The notes beneath the pieces are model-generated. The model worked only from the letters and a program-made list of their open reading frames with translations. It did not search any database and was not told the origin of the DNA. Below, piece by piece: positions 29,052 to 35,473 of a stretch of 37,885 nt of DNA. Every line of letters begins with the position of its first letter. Positions within the stretch are counted from its first letter, which is position 1. Made by a program: the position numbers and the translations under genes. The stretch is from an uncultured bacterium (GTDB lineage Bacteria; Patescibacteriota; Microgenomatia; UBA1400; UBA12108), in the NCBI GenBank assembly GCA_903945195.1, contig CAJAUT010000029.1, positions 1 through 37,885 on the forward strand. The letters are read 5' to 3'.

Positions 29052-29362
29052 CTTCTGATAATAAGGAAGAACTAGTTGCAGAGACCAACACCTTGGTCTC
29101 TGCTCTAGTATCTAGAGGTTCTGGAGCGGAAGCAAGTGAGGAGCAAGTAGAGCGGTTGGTAGACTCCGTGAGTAAGCTGGTGGGTGGCAAGGAAGCTGCA
29201 AAACAGCTAATTGAACGCTATCAAGCTGCTACTACATCTGCTGCACAGCATGAGGTATTAGCTCACTTGGATACTGATGTAACTGAGGTACTAGAGCAAC
29301 TATTGCACCTTGAAGGACCGGTATTAAAGATGCTAGCATATATTGGTGGTGTGAGATCATAA
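29045..29362 (+). CDS. C-terminal extension of the 1,008 aa protein in the -1 frame
   Basis: About 105 residues beginning NLTSDNKEELVAETNTLVSA and ending MLAYIGGVRS, helical throughout with the same composition as the preceding gene. In this frame the first usual start-type codon is a TTG at 29093, with no Shine-Dalgarno, and it falls inside a strong hairpin (29078-29103). Independent initiation is therefore unlikely and fusion by frameshift at the A9 run is the simplest reading. The stop is 4 bases before the ATG of the next gene, which fits translational coupling. Confidence 0.65.
   Translation, partial: NLTSDNKEELVAETNTLVSALVSRGSGAEASEEQVERLVDSVSKLVGGKEAAKQLIERYQAATTSAAQHEVLAHLDTDVTEVLEQLLHLEGPVLKMLAYIGGVRS
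29078..29103 (+). other. Perfect 11-bp hairpin downstream of the A9 run
   Basis: GCAGAGACCAA - CACC - TTGGTCTCTGC. It starts 31 bases after the A9 run and is followed at once by CTCTAG-TAT-CTAGAG (29104-29118). No T-tract, so not a terminator. It is further from the slip site than classical frameshift stimulators. Confidence 0.6.
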
Positions 29363-29366
29363 ATTT

Positions 29367-30761
29367 ATGATAGAAGATGGGATCCAAAATAGAATAATAT
29401 CGGGTGGTGTATTGACAGACTACCTAGCCGCTAAACCATATCTAGCAATGGAAAATATCCCATACGCAGATGATGTGGTAGATAAGTATGCGGTCCCTGG
29501 ATGGGGGGCGTTGACCAAGCAGATTGAAGATCCATTGACCCTACCAGAGAATGTTGCTCAGCTGAGGCAAGACCGAGCCAAGTTATTTATGAAAGCTGTA
29601 CACAATTCTGATGTGTATTTTGGACCAGTTCGTGAGAGGGTTGAGGAGGCAGCTGAGCCAGAGCCTACACCTGAACCTGCTGCTGAGAATCCCAATGAGT
29701 GGAGAATAGTGAAGGCTATGAAGAAAATGGGTGGGAATATAAAACAACACTGGAATAATTCCACTTCTTTCTTTAAAGAAAATAAGGGCAAAGCCTCGGC
29801 TAGTTTGCTAGTTGGTGCTCTAGCCGGCTTTGGGATAGTCACTGGTGTACATTACACTACTGAAGCAATTATGGATGGTTTTAAAGCCATAGGGATGACA
29901 AACTTAGCTTTGGATTGGTTCATAGGCGCCAGTATAAATGTAGGTGGGAGTTGGGCGATAAACCAAAAATTCTTCTTGGATACAGTTGTACGTAAATGGA
30001 CAGTACCTAAAATTACTGATGCAAGTTTTAGAAAAGAAAATAATTTAGTACCATATGATGTCTTGACCGCAGAGCAACAAAAAAAGATTGATTTAGATAC
30101 AAACGGTATGATCTCGAGTGTAGTGATCGGAGATATTGCCGGCAAGATGCTTGGAGCGATACTACCAGTTAAAGCTATGCTTCATAGAATAGGGGACGGT
30201 GTACATGCATTTAAAGAATGGGCGCAAAGTCAAGGGAATGGTGGTGCTACACCAGCCGTAGAAACTCCAGTTCCACTAGAGCCTCAACCTGTGCCCGCTG
30301 AGCTTGTGCCCCCACACACAGGAGGGGAAGGTGTAGTTCCTCCGGGGCCCGAACCGGTAGATGTCCCCCATGTAGAGTTGCCACCAGCAGATACTCATGG
30401 ACTTGAGCATATCGTACGGGGTAATAATGAAATGTTGACCCAGATACTCGTAGATCATGGTCTAAAGCCATATTCTGGAGACTACATTAGACTGTTAACT
30501 GAGAACAAAGACGTGTTTGTTGAGATGCTAAAAAAGACTTATCCAAATGGTAATGTGCCGGTTTTGGAAAATTTGACATCAAACAAATGGGATTATATCT
30601 CTGTAGACCAGGCCGTAAAAAATTTAAATGAAGTGATCCAAGCTGGATATCCAGATCCAAGTAAGTTGACTGAATCAGCTTTAAGAGCAGCACTGACGAA
30701 AATGTTTAACGCTATCAGATATTTACCGTCTGGAACTGAAATAGAGATGCCTACACCATAA
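29367..30761 (+). CDS. Membrane protein with Pro-rich linkers (464 aa), unknown function
   Basis: Not recognised. N-terminal soluble part to about 92, a short Glu/Pro linker (93-108), three hydrophobic segments (about 143-163, 178-199 with VGGSW, 248-272), a long Pro-rich linker (295-345) and a helical C-terminal domain of about 120 residues. The start lies 4 bases after the preceding stop with no clear Shine-Dalgarno, so coupled translation is likely. The segment pair ending in VGGSW resembles the one in the 225 aa membrane protein at 32597. Pro-rich spacers suggest reach across the envelope (inference). Confidence 0.85.
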   Translation: MIEDGIQNRIISGGVLTDYLAAKPYLAMENIPYADDVVDKYAVPGWGALTKQIEDPLTLPENVAQLRQDRAKLFMKAVHNSDVYFGPVRERVEEAAEPEPTPEPAAENPNEWRIVKAMKKMGGNIKQHWNNSTSFFKENKGKASASLLVGALAGFGIVTGVHYTTEAIMDGFKAIGMTNLALDWFIGASINVGGSWAINQKFFLDTVVRKWTVPKITDASFRKENNLVPYDVLTAEQQKKIDLDTNGMISSVVIGDIAGKMLGAILPVKAMLHRIGDGVHAFKEWAQSQGNGGATPAVETPVPLEPQPVPAELVPPHTGGEGVVPPGPEPVDVPHVELPPADTHGLEHIVRGNNEMLTQILVDHGLKPYSGDYIRLLTENKDVFVEMLKKTYPNGNVPVLENLTSNKWDYISVDQAVKNLNEVIQAGYPDPSKLTESALRAALTKMFNAIRYLPSGTEIEMPTP

Positions 30762-30770
30762 AGGAGAATC

Positions 30771-31100
30771 ATGACTGATACAAAACTAAAGACAATAGTA
30801 GATTTAAAAAATGCTCTAGAAGCTCATGGAATGGAATCTGAGGCGGTAAATGGTGCAATAGAGGTGGTTATGAAGGCCGTGGGTACGAAATACATGATGG
30901 AGCTGTATGCGGCGGTATCGAAGGAAGTGGTGGTAAAAGTCCAGACAATGTCTAAAGATCAAGCGGCGACTACTCTTCACGAAGCTTATTTTGAGAAAAC
31001 TGGTAAACAGGCTACGGATAGACTAGATGAGATCATTAGCGTGACTATAGAGGACATGATTGAGAACCCAGGAGACTTTTTCCAGAAAAAAACTAATTGA
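30771..31100 (+). CDS. Small helical protein (109 aa), last gene of the orphan operon
   Basis: Not recognised. All-helical acidic protein (VDLKNALEAHGMESEAVNGA, later LDEIISVTIEDMIENPGDFF). Good Shine-Dalgarno (GGAG, 4 bases before the ATG) and 9 bases after the previous stop, so it belongs to the operon. Its TGA (31098-31100) directly abuts the rplA stop on the other strand (31101-31103) with no base between and no terminator visible. Confidence 0.8.
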   Translation: MTDTKLKTIVDLKNALEAHGMESEAVNGAIEVVMKAVGTKYMMELYAAVSKEVVVKVQTMSKDQAATTLHEAYFEKTGKQATDRLDEIISVTIEDMIENPGDFFQKKTN

Positions 31101-32030
31101 TTAGTTTAGTTGGAGTTTAATCCCAGGACTCATGGTGGAAGCTAGAGTGGCCTTGGTCACGTTTTTGAGCTTGACTGCATCAAGGAGAGCCTTGATATTG
31201 GCAATCAATTCTGCATCAGCTTGGTTGATCTTGCCGACAGTGACGTGCATGAGAGGGAATTTGGCTTCGGCTTTGACTACTGTCTTGCCTGCTTCAAATT
31301 CTTTGGCTTTTTTCTCTGGGTCAGGTGTCACTGTGCCAGCTTTAGGGGAAGGCATGAGACCTTTTGGACCTAGGACTTTAGCGAACTTGGCTAGTTTAGG
31401 CATGAAAGCAGGGGAAGTGACCAAGATATCAAACTCGATTTTGCCTTTTTCGATATCTTTAAGTAGTTCGTCGGTCACGATCGCAACCCTCTTGGCTGCA
31501 CCAGCCATGTGAGGGAAGGTAAGCTCGACGCGAGTTGGGGCGTCTTTGGTTACGAGATTTAGGTGAAGAGTGACAGTCGAGACAAATTTGGTGATATTAC
31601 CAGATTTGACTAGTTTGATGGCTTCAGAAAGCTCGTATTTCTTTTGTGGATCTACTTTGGATTTGGCAGCGCGGATAGCTTTGCCGTTTTTGAAGTCGTG
31701 GCGTTTGTTGGCTGGGCGTGGTCCTACGATCTCGACAGCTTCGGCAGGAGCGGTTGCTGCTGAGTCTGCTGTCACTGGAGCGGAGTCGGAAGGGGCTACG
31801 GTCATATCTGGTGAGTACTTGGATCTGATTTCCTCTAGACCATTGTCAAAGATACCTTGGATAGCGGTGATATCGCCGTCGGTCATGTTGACTAATTGCT
31901 CTGGTTTGACGCGAGCTAAACGGAGTGCTTCAGCTACGTTTGGAGTCAAGTCTGTATACAGCTCTTCCCAGATAGTCATGGATTTTTGTTTTTTAGGAGC
32001 GACGGTGGTTGAATCTTTTCTTTTTCCCAT
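31101..32030 (-). CDS. rplA: 50S ribosomal protein L1 with long N-terminal extension
   Basis: 309 residues from the ATG at 32030, which has AGGAAAA just upstream; a TTG eleven codons earlier is not used. The L1 core begins near residue 112 and includes VELTFPHMAGAAKRVAIV, KVLGPKGLMPSPKAGTVT and the final TLASTMSPGIKL. L1 binds the mobile 23S rRNA stalk and often its own mRNA. The first 110 residues are extra relative to usual L1 (about 230 aa): a basic start, a helical segment (TPNVAEALRLARVKPEQLVN...ITAIQGIFDNGLEEI) reminiscent of helix-hairpin-helix repeats, and an Ala/Pro linker. It has its own promoter rather than reading from rplK. Confidence 0.95.
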   Translation of the reverse strand: MGKRKDSTTVAPKKQKSMTIWEELYTDLTPNVAEALRLARVKPEQLVNMTDGDITAIQGIFDNGLEEIRSKYSPDMTVAPSDSAPVTADSAATAPAEAVEIVGPRPANKRHDFKNGKAIRAAKSKVDPQKKYELSEAIKLVKSGNITKFVSTVTLHLNLVTKDAPTRVELTFPHMAGAAKRVAIVTDELLKDIEKGKIEFDILVTSPAFMPKLAKFAKVLGPKGLMPSPKAGTVTPDPEKKAKEFEAGKTVVKAEAKFPLMHVTVGKINQADAELIANIKALLDAVKLKNVTKATLASTMSPGIKLQLN

Positions 32031-32043
32031 ATAATTTTTCCTT

Positions 32044-32077
32044 TTCTCCTTATCCTTCGACAAGCTCAGGACAAGTA
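32044..32077 (-). repeat. Palindrome-type motif in the rplA leader
   Basis: CCTGAGCTTGTCGAAGG lies in the roughly 59-base rplA leader. It looks like the core of a dispersed repetitive palindrome known from many bacterial genomes. Only one copy is present here. It might form an rRNA-mimicking L1 site or be a repeat remnant. Confidence 0.3.
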
Positions 32078-32095
32078 ATAATGAATAGTGGGGGA

Positions 32096-32104
32096 ATTAT
32101 AGCA
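32096..32104 (-). promoter_or_regulatory. rplA promoter, perfect extended -10
   Basis: TGCTATAAT on the reverse strand, start predicted near 32089. The -35 is weak. It gives rplA an independent transcript with a leader and Shine-Dalgarno, unlike the leaderless genes nearby. Confidence 0.6.
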
Positions 32105-32115
32105 CAAGATGTGAG

Positions 32116-32355
32116 TTAGGTAAAAATGACCGATTCGGAAGGCGAATTGATTTTGAGTTTGGTTTCGACTTTTCTGAGACGCTTGTCGTGCTTGTCGACT
32201 TTGACCTTGGTGATAGTATGTTCTTGCTTTAGATCTACGAACATTTTGACTAGTTTATCTACGTTTACGGCAGTTCTCTCGACTGTTTTGGCTACAGGAG
32301 CTAATTCTTCCTTGACTATTTCTCTGACTCTTTTTTCATCCTGAAATGTAAGCAT
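32116..32355 (-). CDS. Small coiled-coil protein (79 aa)
   Basis: Not assigned to a function. Charged heptad-type sequence (VREIVKEELAPVAKTVERTA...VDKLVKMF...VDKHDKRLRKVETKL) predicts one long coiled coil. Short proteins of this style are frequent in Patescibacteria genomes (general impression, not a search). The ATG at 32355 is preceded by TTGATT - 17 - TGC TTAAAT ending 6 bases upstream, so it is probably leaderless. It is divergent from the 53 aa gene with 61 bases between starts and lies just upstream of rplA on the same strand. Confidence 0.7.
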   Translation of the reverse strand: MLTFQDEKRVREIVKEELAPVAKTVERTAVNVDKLVKMFVDLKQEHTITKVKVDKHDKRLRKVETKLKINSPSESVIFT

Positions 32356-32361
32356 AAGTTC

Positions 32362-32390
32362 ATTTAAGCAGGGTAGATGGACGAAATCAA
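32362..32390 (-). promoter_or_regulatory. Promoter of the coiled-coil gene, leaderless geometry
   Basis: TTGATT (32385-32390), 17-base spacer and TTAAAT (32362-32367) preceded by TGC. The -10 ends 6 bases before the ATG. Confidence 0.55.
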
Positions 32391-32401
32391 GCGTATATTT
32401 A

Positions 32402-32410
32402 TGCCATAAT
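32402..32410 (+). promoter_or_regulatory. Extended -10 of the 53 aa gene, leaderless geometry
   Basis: TGCCATAAT ends 6 bases before the ATG at 32417. No Shine-Dalgarno in the GTAGGG gap region at usable distance. Confidence 0.5.
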
Positions 32411-32416
32411 GTAGGG

Positions 32417-32578
32417 ATGAGTGGAGATGGAGTAAAAAAGGATAATTTGCCGTTTCTGTTTGCTCCAGCAGAAAAACAGGAATTGCTTACTGATGGGGCA
32501 AGTGTTCAAAGCTCTGAGAGTGAGACAGATAAAGATCAAAGTAATCCACAAAAGATATTTCGGGAGTTATTTTCATGA
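32417..32578 (+). CDS. Short acidic hypothetical protein (53 aa)
   Basis: Reads MSGDGVKKDNLPFLFAPAEK and ends NPQKIFRELFS. Disordered, Ser/Glu/Asp-rich. It is supported by an extended -10 at leaderless spacing and by its tight link to the following membrane-protein gene: its TGA overlaps an ATG (ATGA at 32575-32578). Probably the first gene of that small unit. Function unknown. Confidence 0.5.
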   Translation: MSGDGVKKDNLPFLFAPAEKQELLTDGASVQSSESETDKDQSNPQKIFRELFS

Positions 32579-32596
32579 TCCATAAACGTAGCGTTG

Positions 32597-33274
32597 ATGA
32601 TTGGGGAGGCTGGAAGATATAGTATACGAAATGGAATGTTTGAAAATGGTCAGGATGATTGGTCATACAAACTTCTGCAAAAGAATGAATTTGCCTTTGA
32701 TCATATTGGTAATGTTTTTGAGTCTGGAGAGGTTATATTTGGAGTACGTAGTTTCTTGGAGTTGACAGATTTTTTACGTGATAAAGCAGGTAAGGAAAAA
32801 TGGGATCCGAGAGTAAAGATGTGGATTTCAGTTATTGCTGGGATGGTAATACCTTCTGCTTTAGAGACGATTGGATATGCTGCTGAGGGTTGGAATACGC
32901 CCGATGTCCTAGACTCCTTTGGTCCAGCGTTATCGCTACTTTTGGTAGGAGGCTCTTGGGAGCTTGTAAACTTTTTGACCGATAGCGAAACAGCTTTAAA
33001 AGCTGAAACTTTAAAGCAAAAATTTCACGATGGTGCTGTCAATATCGGAACTATGATAGAAGATAGGGTCGATTTACTCGTAGCGTCAAAAGATAGCCCA
33101 ACTGCGTCTAGAATATCGAATGCCTTGGAAAAAATTATGTTTATGACTGAGACTTTTACAGCAAAAATGGATGCGATAGACATGGATAAATATACTAGAG
33201 ATCTAGATCTAGAGGTGTTAGCAGATCGTTCTTTAAAAGCGATGGCACGACTATTTAATAGATCGCGAGAATAG
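32597..33274 (+). CDS. Two-segment membrane protein (225 aa), unknown function
   Basis: Not recognised. Hydrophobic segments at about 74-95 and 108-128, the second containing VGGSW as in the 464 aa protein, then an amphipathic helical tail. The ATG at 32597 has no Shine-Dalgarno. The overlapping ATGA start at 32575 would be the natural coupled start, but its frame ends after 15 codons. Removing one G from GGGG (about 32602) would join it to this frame as MIHKRSVDDWEAGRYS. The true N-terminus is therefore uncertain. Confidence 0.7.
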   Translation: MIGEAGRYSIRNGMFENGQDDWSYKLLQKNEFAFDHIGNVFESGEVIFGVRSFLELTDFLRDKAGKEKWDPRVKMWISVIAGMVIPSALETIGYAAEGWNTPDVLDSFGPALSLLLVGGSWELVNFLTDSETALKAETLKQKFHDGAVNIGTMIEDRVDLLVASKDSPTASRISNALEKIMFMTETFTAKMDAIDMDKYTRDLDLEVLADRSLKAMARLFNRSRE

Positions 33275-33275
33275 T

Positions 33276-33360
33276 TTACTTCTCTACTTCTACACCCATA
33301 CTGCGAGCAGTACCGGCCACGGATTTCATGGCGGACTCTAGTGAGGTAGTGTTTAGATCG
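33276..33360 (-). pseudogene. rplK: Detached duplicate of the rplK 3' end
   Basis: On the reverse strand this reads DLNTTSLESAMKSVAGTARS and continues to the stop, nearly the same as the end of the true rplK (34007-34090). From the stop inward, 62 of 63 bases match before the copies diverge. No start or promoter, so it is not expressed as a protein. The two copies bracket the mntA-hepT pair as direct repeats. Confidence 0.85.
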
Positions 33361-33376
33361 CATGAATTGTTACCCG

Positions 33377-33385
33377 TGCTATACT
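33377..33385 (+). promoter_or_regulatory. Extended -10 of mntA-hepT, leaderless geometry
   Basis: TGCTATACT ends 6 bases before the ATG at 33392. Longer readings of the gene from 33362 would start upstream of this element. Confidence 0.55.
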
Positions 33386-33391
33386 AAAAAT

Positions 33392-33667
33392 ATGAAGTAT
33401 ATACCGCGCATTACTGCAATTTTGAAGAAATACGGAGTCATCGAGGCCGCTATTTTTGGGAGTGTGGCAAGGGGTGAAGCGAAGCTGGGGAGTGACTTGG
33501 ATCTGATGATTCAGATGGGACCAATGTTGAATTTGTTTGAATATGTCCAGATGAAGCAAGAATTAGAAGATGTCGTAGGGAAAAAAGTTGATTTGGTAAA
33601 TAAAAGCAAAATCAAACCAAGATTGAAATCATTTATTATGCAAGATTTGCGATATTTACCAGTATGA
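33392..33667 (+). CDS. mntA: MntA-type nucleotidyltransferase antitoxin
   Basis: 91 residues of the minimal nucleotidyltransferase family. IFGSVARGEA (G23, S24) and SDLDL (D35, D37) are the GSxxxG and DxD signature that binds ATP and metal. Characterised MntA antitoxins AMPylate the conserved tyrosine of HepT to silence it. The start at 33392 is preferred over 33362 because the promoter lies between them. Its TGA overlaps the hepT ATG (ATGA), the usual coupled arrangement. Insertion between duplicated rplK ends points to recent acquisition. Confidence 0.9.
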   Translation: MKYIPRITAILKKYGVIEAAIFGSVARGEAKLGSDLDLMIQMGPMLNLFEYVQMKQELEDVVGKKVDLVNKSKIKPRLKSFIMQDLRYLPV

Positions 33668-34005
33668 AGAAGCAGTCGACGGTTTACCTAGAGGATGTCT
33701 TGGAAGCGATTGAGAAGATTTTTGAATACGTAAATAAAGTCGATTACGAGGAATTCGAGAAAAATTCCGAAAAACAGGATGCAGTAATACGAAGATTTGA
33801 AATTATAGGAGAGGCATCACGGCGACTTGAAGCTGATTTTCGAGAGACATATAGTCAAATACCTTGGGCGCAAATGGTTGATTTTCGAAATGTATTGATC
33901 CATGGATATGATACTGTGGAGCTTGGGATTTTGTGGAAGGTTATCCATGATGGTGATCTGGAAAAAGCAAAGAAACAAATTGAAGAGCTATTGGCTAGTT
34001 TGTAA
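33664..34005 (+). CDS. hepT: HepT-type HEPN ribonuclease toxin
   Basis: 113 residues, HEPN (DUF86) family. The RX4HXY motif is complete in FRNVLIHGYD: R75, H80 and Y82. R and H form the RNase active site and Y82 is the residue AMPylated by MntA in studied systems. Length and helical layout are normal, so both toxin and antitoxin look intact. The stop lies one base before the convergent rplK stop (34007), with no terminator between. Confidence 0.92.
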   Translation: MKKQSTVYLEDVLEAIEKIFEYVNKVDYEEFEKNSEKQDAVIRRFEIIGEASRRLEADFRETYSQIPWAQMVDFRNVLIHGYDTVELGILWKVIHDGDLEKAKKQIEELLASL

Positions 34006-34006
34006 C

Positions 34007-34435
34007 TTACTTCTCTACTTCTACACCCATACTGCGAGCAGTGCCGGCCACGGATTTCATGGCGGACTCGATAGAAGTGGTGTTCATGTCAGGCAGCTTC
34101 TCGGTGGCGATCTTTTTGAGCTGAGCTTGTGAGAGCTTACCGACTTTGGTCTTGTTTGGTACGCCTGAACCAAGCTTGAGCTTGAGCTCTTGCTTGATCA
34201 TCTCAGAGACAGGAGGGAGTTTGATGACAAAGGTAAAGGTGCGATCTTCGTAGATTGTGATCTCAGCTGGAGTCTTTTGACCTTTTTTGTCTTGAGTAGC
34301 TTTGTTGTATTGGTTTACAAACTCCATGATGTTGACACCATGTTGTCCAAGAGCTGGTCCGATTGGAGGGGCAGGCGTAGCTGCACCACCCATAGGGAAG
34401 ACTTTAATAATTGTTTTGATCTTTTTCTTGGCCAT
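34007..34435 (-). CDS. rplK: 50S ribosomal protein L11
   Basis: 142 residues of usual length. N-terminal domain with GGAATPAPPIGPALGQHGVN, the thiostrepton/GTPase-centre loop, and a C-terminal rRNA-binding domain ending KSVAGTARSMGVEVEK. AAGGAA Shine-Dalgarno, 24 bases after nusG. Its last 25 or so codons exist a second time at 33276-33360, on the far side of mntA-hepT. In canonical order rplA should follow directly; here it is 2 kb away. Confidence 0.97.
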   Translation of the reverse strand: MAKKKIKTIIKVFPMGGAATPAPPIGPALGQHGVNIMEFVNQYNKATQDKKGQKTPAEITIYEDRTFTFVIKLPPVSEMIKQELKLKLGSGVPNKTKVGKLSQAQLKKIATEKLPDMNTTSIESAMKSVAGTARSMGVEVEK

Positions 34436-34459
34436 AAGTTCCTTATTTTATCATTTAAA

Positions 34460-35134
34460 TTAAATCTTGGATACCTGTGCAAAATCGAGCTCCACTGGGG
34501 TCTCGCGACCAAAGATGGAAACAAGCACGGACAACTTGCCCTTTGTTTCGTCGATGTGATCGACGGTACCGAGGAAGTCGGCAAATGGACCTTCGACGAT
34601 TTTGACGGCTTCGCCAGAGGTGAAAGTGCTCTTGTATTTGGGAGCTTTGACTTCCATAAACTTCATGATGGTGTCGACTTCGCGTTGTGGGATAGGAGTA
34701 GGGCGTTTGCCGACGCTACCGATGAAAGCGGTGACGCCTTGGGTGGTGCGAACAGCTAACCATGATTGATCATCGACGATCATCTTGATCAAGATGTAAC
34801 CTGGGAGAATCTTTTCTTTGACGGTTTTCTTTTGACCTTTTTTGACTTGGATTTTGTCTTGGGCGGGGATCACGACTTCGAAGATCTTGCCTTCGACGTT
34901 CATAGAGGCGATGCGGACTTTGAGTTGCTCGGCTACTTTGAGCTCGTGACCACTATAGGTGTGGACGACGTACCATTTGGCGCGGGCTTCGAGGCCTTCG
35001 TTCTTTTCGTAGATGACGTGGTAGGGATTGTTTTCGCGAACTTCAGAGAGGATATCGCCGTTTTTGGCATCCTCAAGGCGTTCGGTCAAGCTGGCATCTG
35101 GATTTTTGATATCTAGGGTGGCGGTGTCTGTCAT
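34460..35134 (-). CDS. nusG: Transcription elongation/termination factor NusG
   Basis: 224 residues. NGN domain from KWYVVHTYSGHELKVAEQL (about residue 53) to the KILPGYILIKM strand, then a KOW domain (SGEAVKIVEGPFADFLGTVD...FGRETPVELDF). NusG binds RNA polymerase and couples it to Rho or ribosomes. The first 52 residues are an acidic, low-complexity extension not found in short NusG proteins. AGGAG Shine-Dalgarno 9 bases before the ATG. Lies 65 bases after secE. Confidence 0.97.
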   Translation of the reverse strand: MTDTATLDIKNPDASLTERLEDAKNGDILSEVRENNPYHVIYEKNEGLEARAKWYVVHTYSGHELKVAEQLKVRIASMNVEGKIFEVVIPAQDKIQVKKGQKKTVKEKILPGYILIKMIVDDQSWLAVRTTQGVTAFIGSVGKRPTPIPQREVDTIMKFMEVKAPKYKSTFTSGEAVKIVEGPFADFLGTVDHIDETKGKLSVLVSIFGRETPVELDFAQVSKI

Positions 35135-35199
35135 ACTTTTAAGACTCCTATTTTTCGTTTATATAACTTTTATCTTGTGGGAACTTGTCAAGTATACCA

Positions 35200-35379
35200 T
35201 TATTTCAAGAAAAGCCCAAGTAGATTGGTAAAAGCTAGATCAAGTCCACCTATATATAGTCCTACTACTAGGGAGGCACCGATGATGATGAGGGTGAGAT
35301 GAGTAGCTTCGGCTCTGGTTGGCCAGGTGACTTTGGTGAGCTCGACACGAACTTCTTTGAGATAATTAATTAGATTCAT
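35200..35379 (-). CDS. secE: Preprotein translocase subunit SecE
   Basis: A 59-residue protein, MNLINYLKEVRVELTKVTWP followed by TRAEATHLTLIIIGASLVVG and a short tail. The ELTKVTWPT motif just before the single membrane helix is the SecE hallmark; it clamps SecY. The position upstream of nusG is canonical. The single-helix short form is normal for most bacteria. A TGATAATAT element ends 7 bases before the ATG, with no Shine-Dalgarno, so the mRNA is probably leaderless. Confidence 0.95.
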   Translation of the reverse strand: MNLINYLKEVRVELTKVTWPTRAEATHLTLIIIGASLVVGLYIGGLDLAFTNLLGLFLK

Positions 35380-35386
35380 AAGAGAT

Positions 35387-35395
35387 ATATTATCA
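35387..35395 (-). promoter_or_regulatory. Extended -10 of secE, leaderless geometry
   Basis: TGATAATAT on the reverse strand, ending 7 bases before the ATG at 35379. Confidence 0.5.
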
Positions 35396-35402
35396 TAAAT
35401 CC

Positions 35403-35448
35403 TGAAAGGTCTGACCTCGTAGGATGACCTACAAGATCAGACCTTTCA
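35403..35448. repeat. Long inverted repeat between divergent secE and frr
   Basis: Outer arms TGAAAGGTCTGA (35403-35414) and TCAGACCTTTCA (35437-35448) are a perfect 12-base match. Inner arms GTAGG and CCTAC surround an ATGA loop. On the minus strand the two mismatches become G-U pairs, giving a nearly unbroken stem of about 19 bp. It lies where both divergent promoters would have their -35. It may be an operator, an RNA hairpin or a repeat element. Confidence 0.75.
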
Positions 35449-35457
35449 CAGCGAATG

Positions 35458-35466
35458 TGATATATT
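35458..35466 (+). promoter_or_regulatory. Extended -10 of frr, leaderless geometry
   Basis: TGATATATT ends 7 bases before the ATG at 35474. No Shine-Dalgarno. Confidence 0.5.
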
Positions 35467-35473
35467 ATGTTCT

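Noticed and set aside
29093-29362. Independent small gene starting at TTG 29093
   Set aside because: No Shine-Dalgarno, start buried in a hairpin, and coding-like sequence extends upstream to the A9 run.
32031-32063. Earlier TTG start for rplA
   Set aside because: The ATG at 32030 has a purine-rich Shine-Dalgarno and the earlier codons coincide with the leader motif and ribosome-binding region.
33025-33363. Reverse-strand 112-codon frame across the rplK remnant
   Set aside because: It runs antisense through the membrane-protein gene; only the other frame there shows rplK similarity.
35403-35448. Intrinsic terminator for a leftward or rightward transcript
   Set aside because: A good hairpin but no T-tract on either side.
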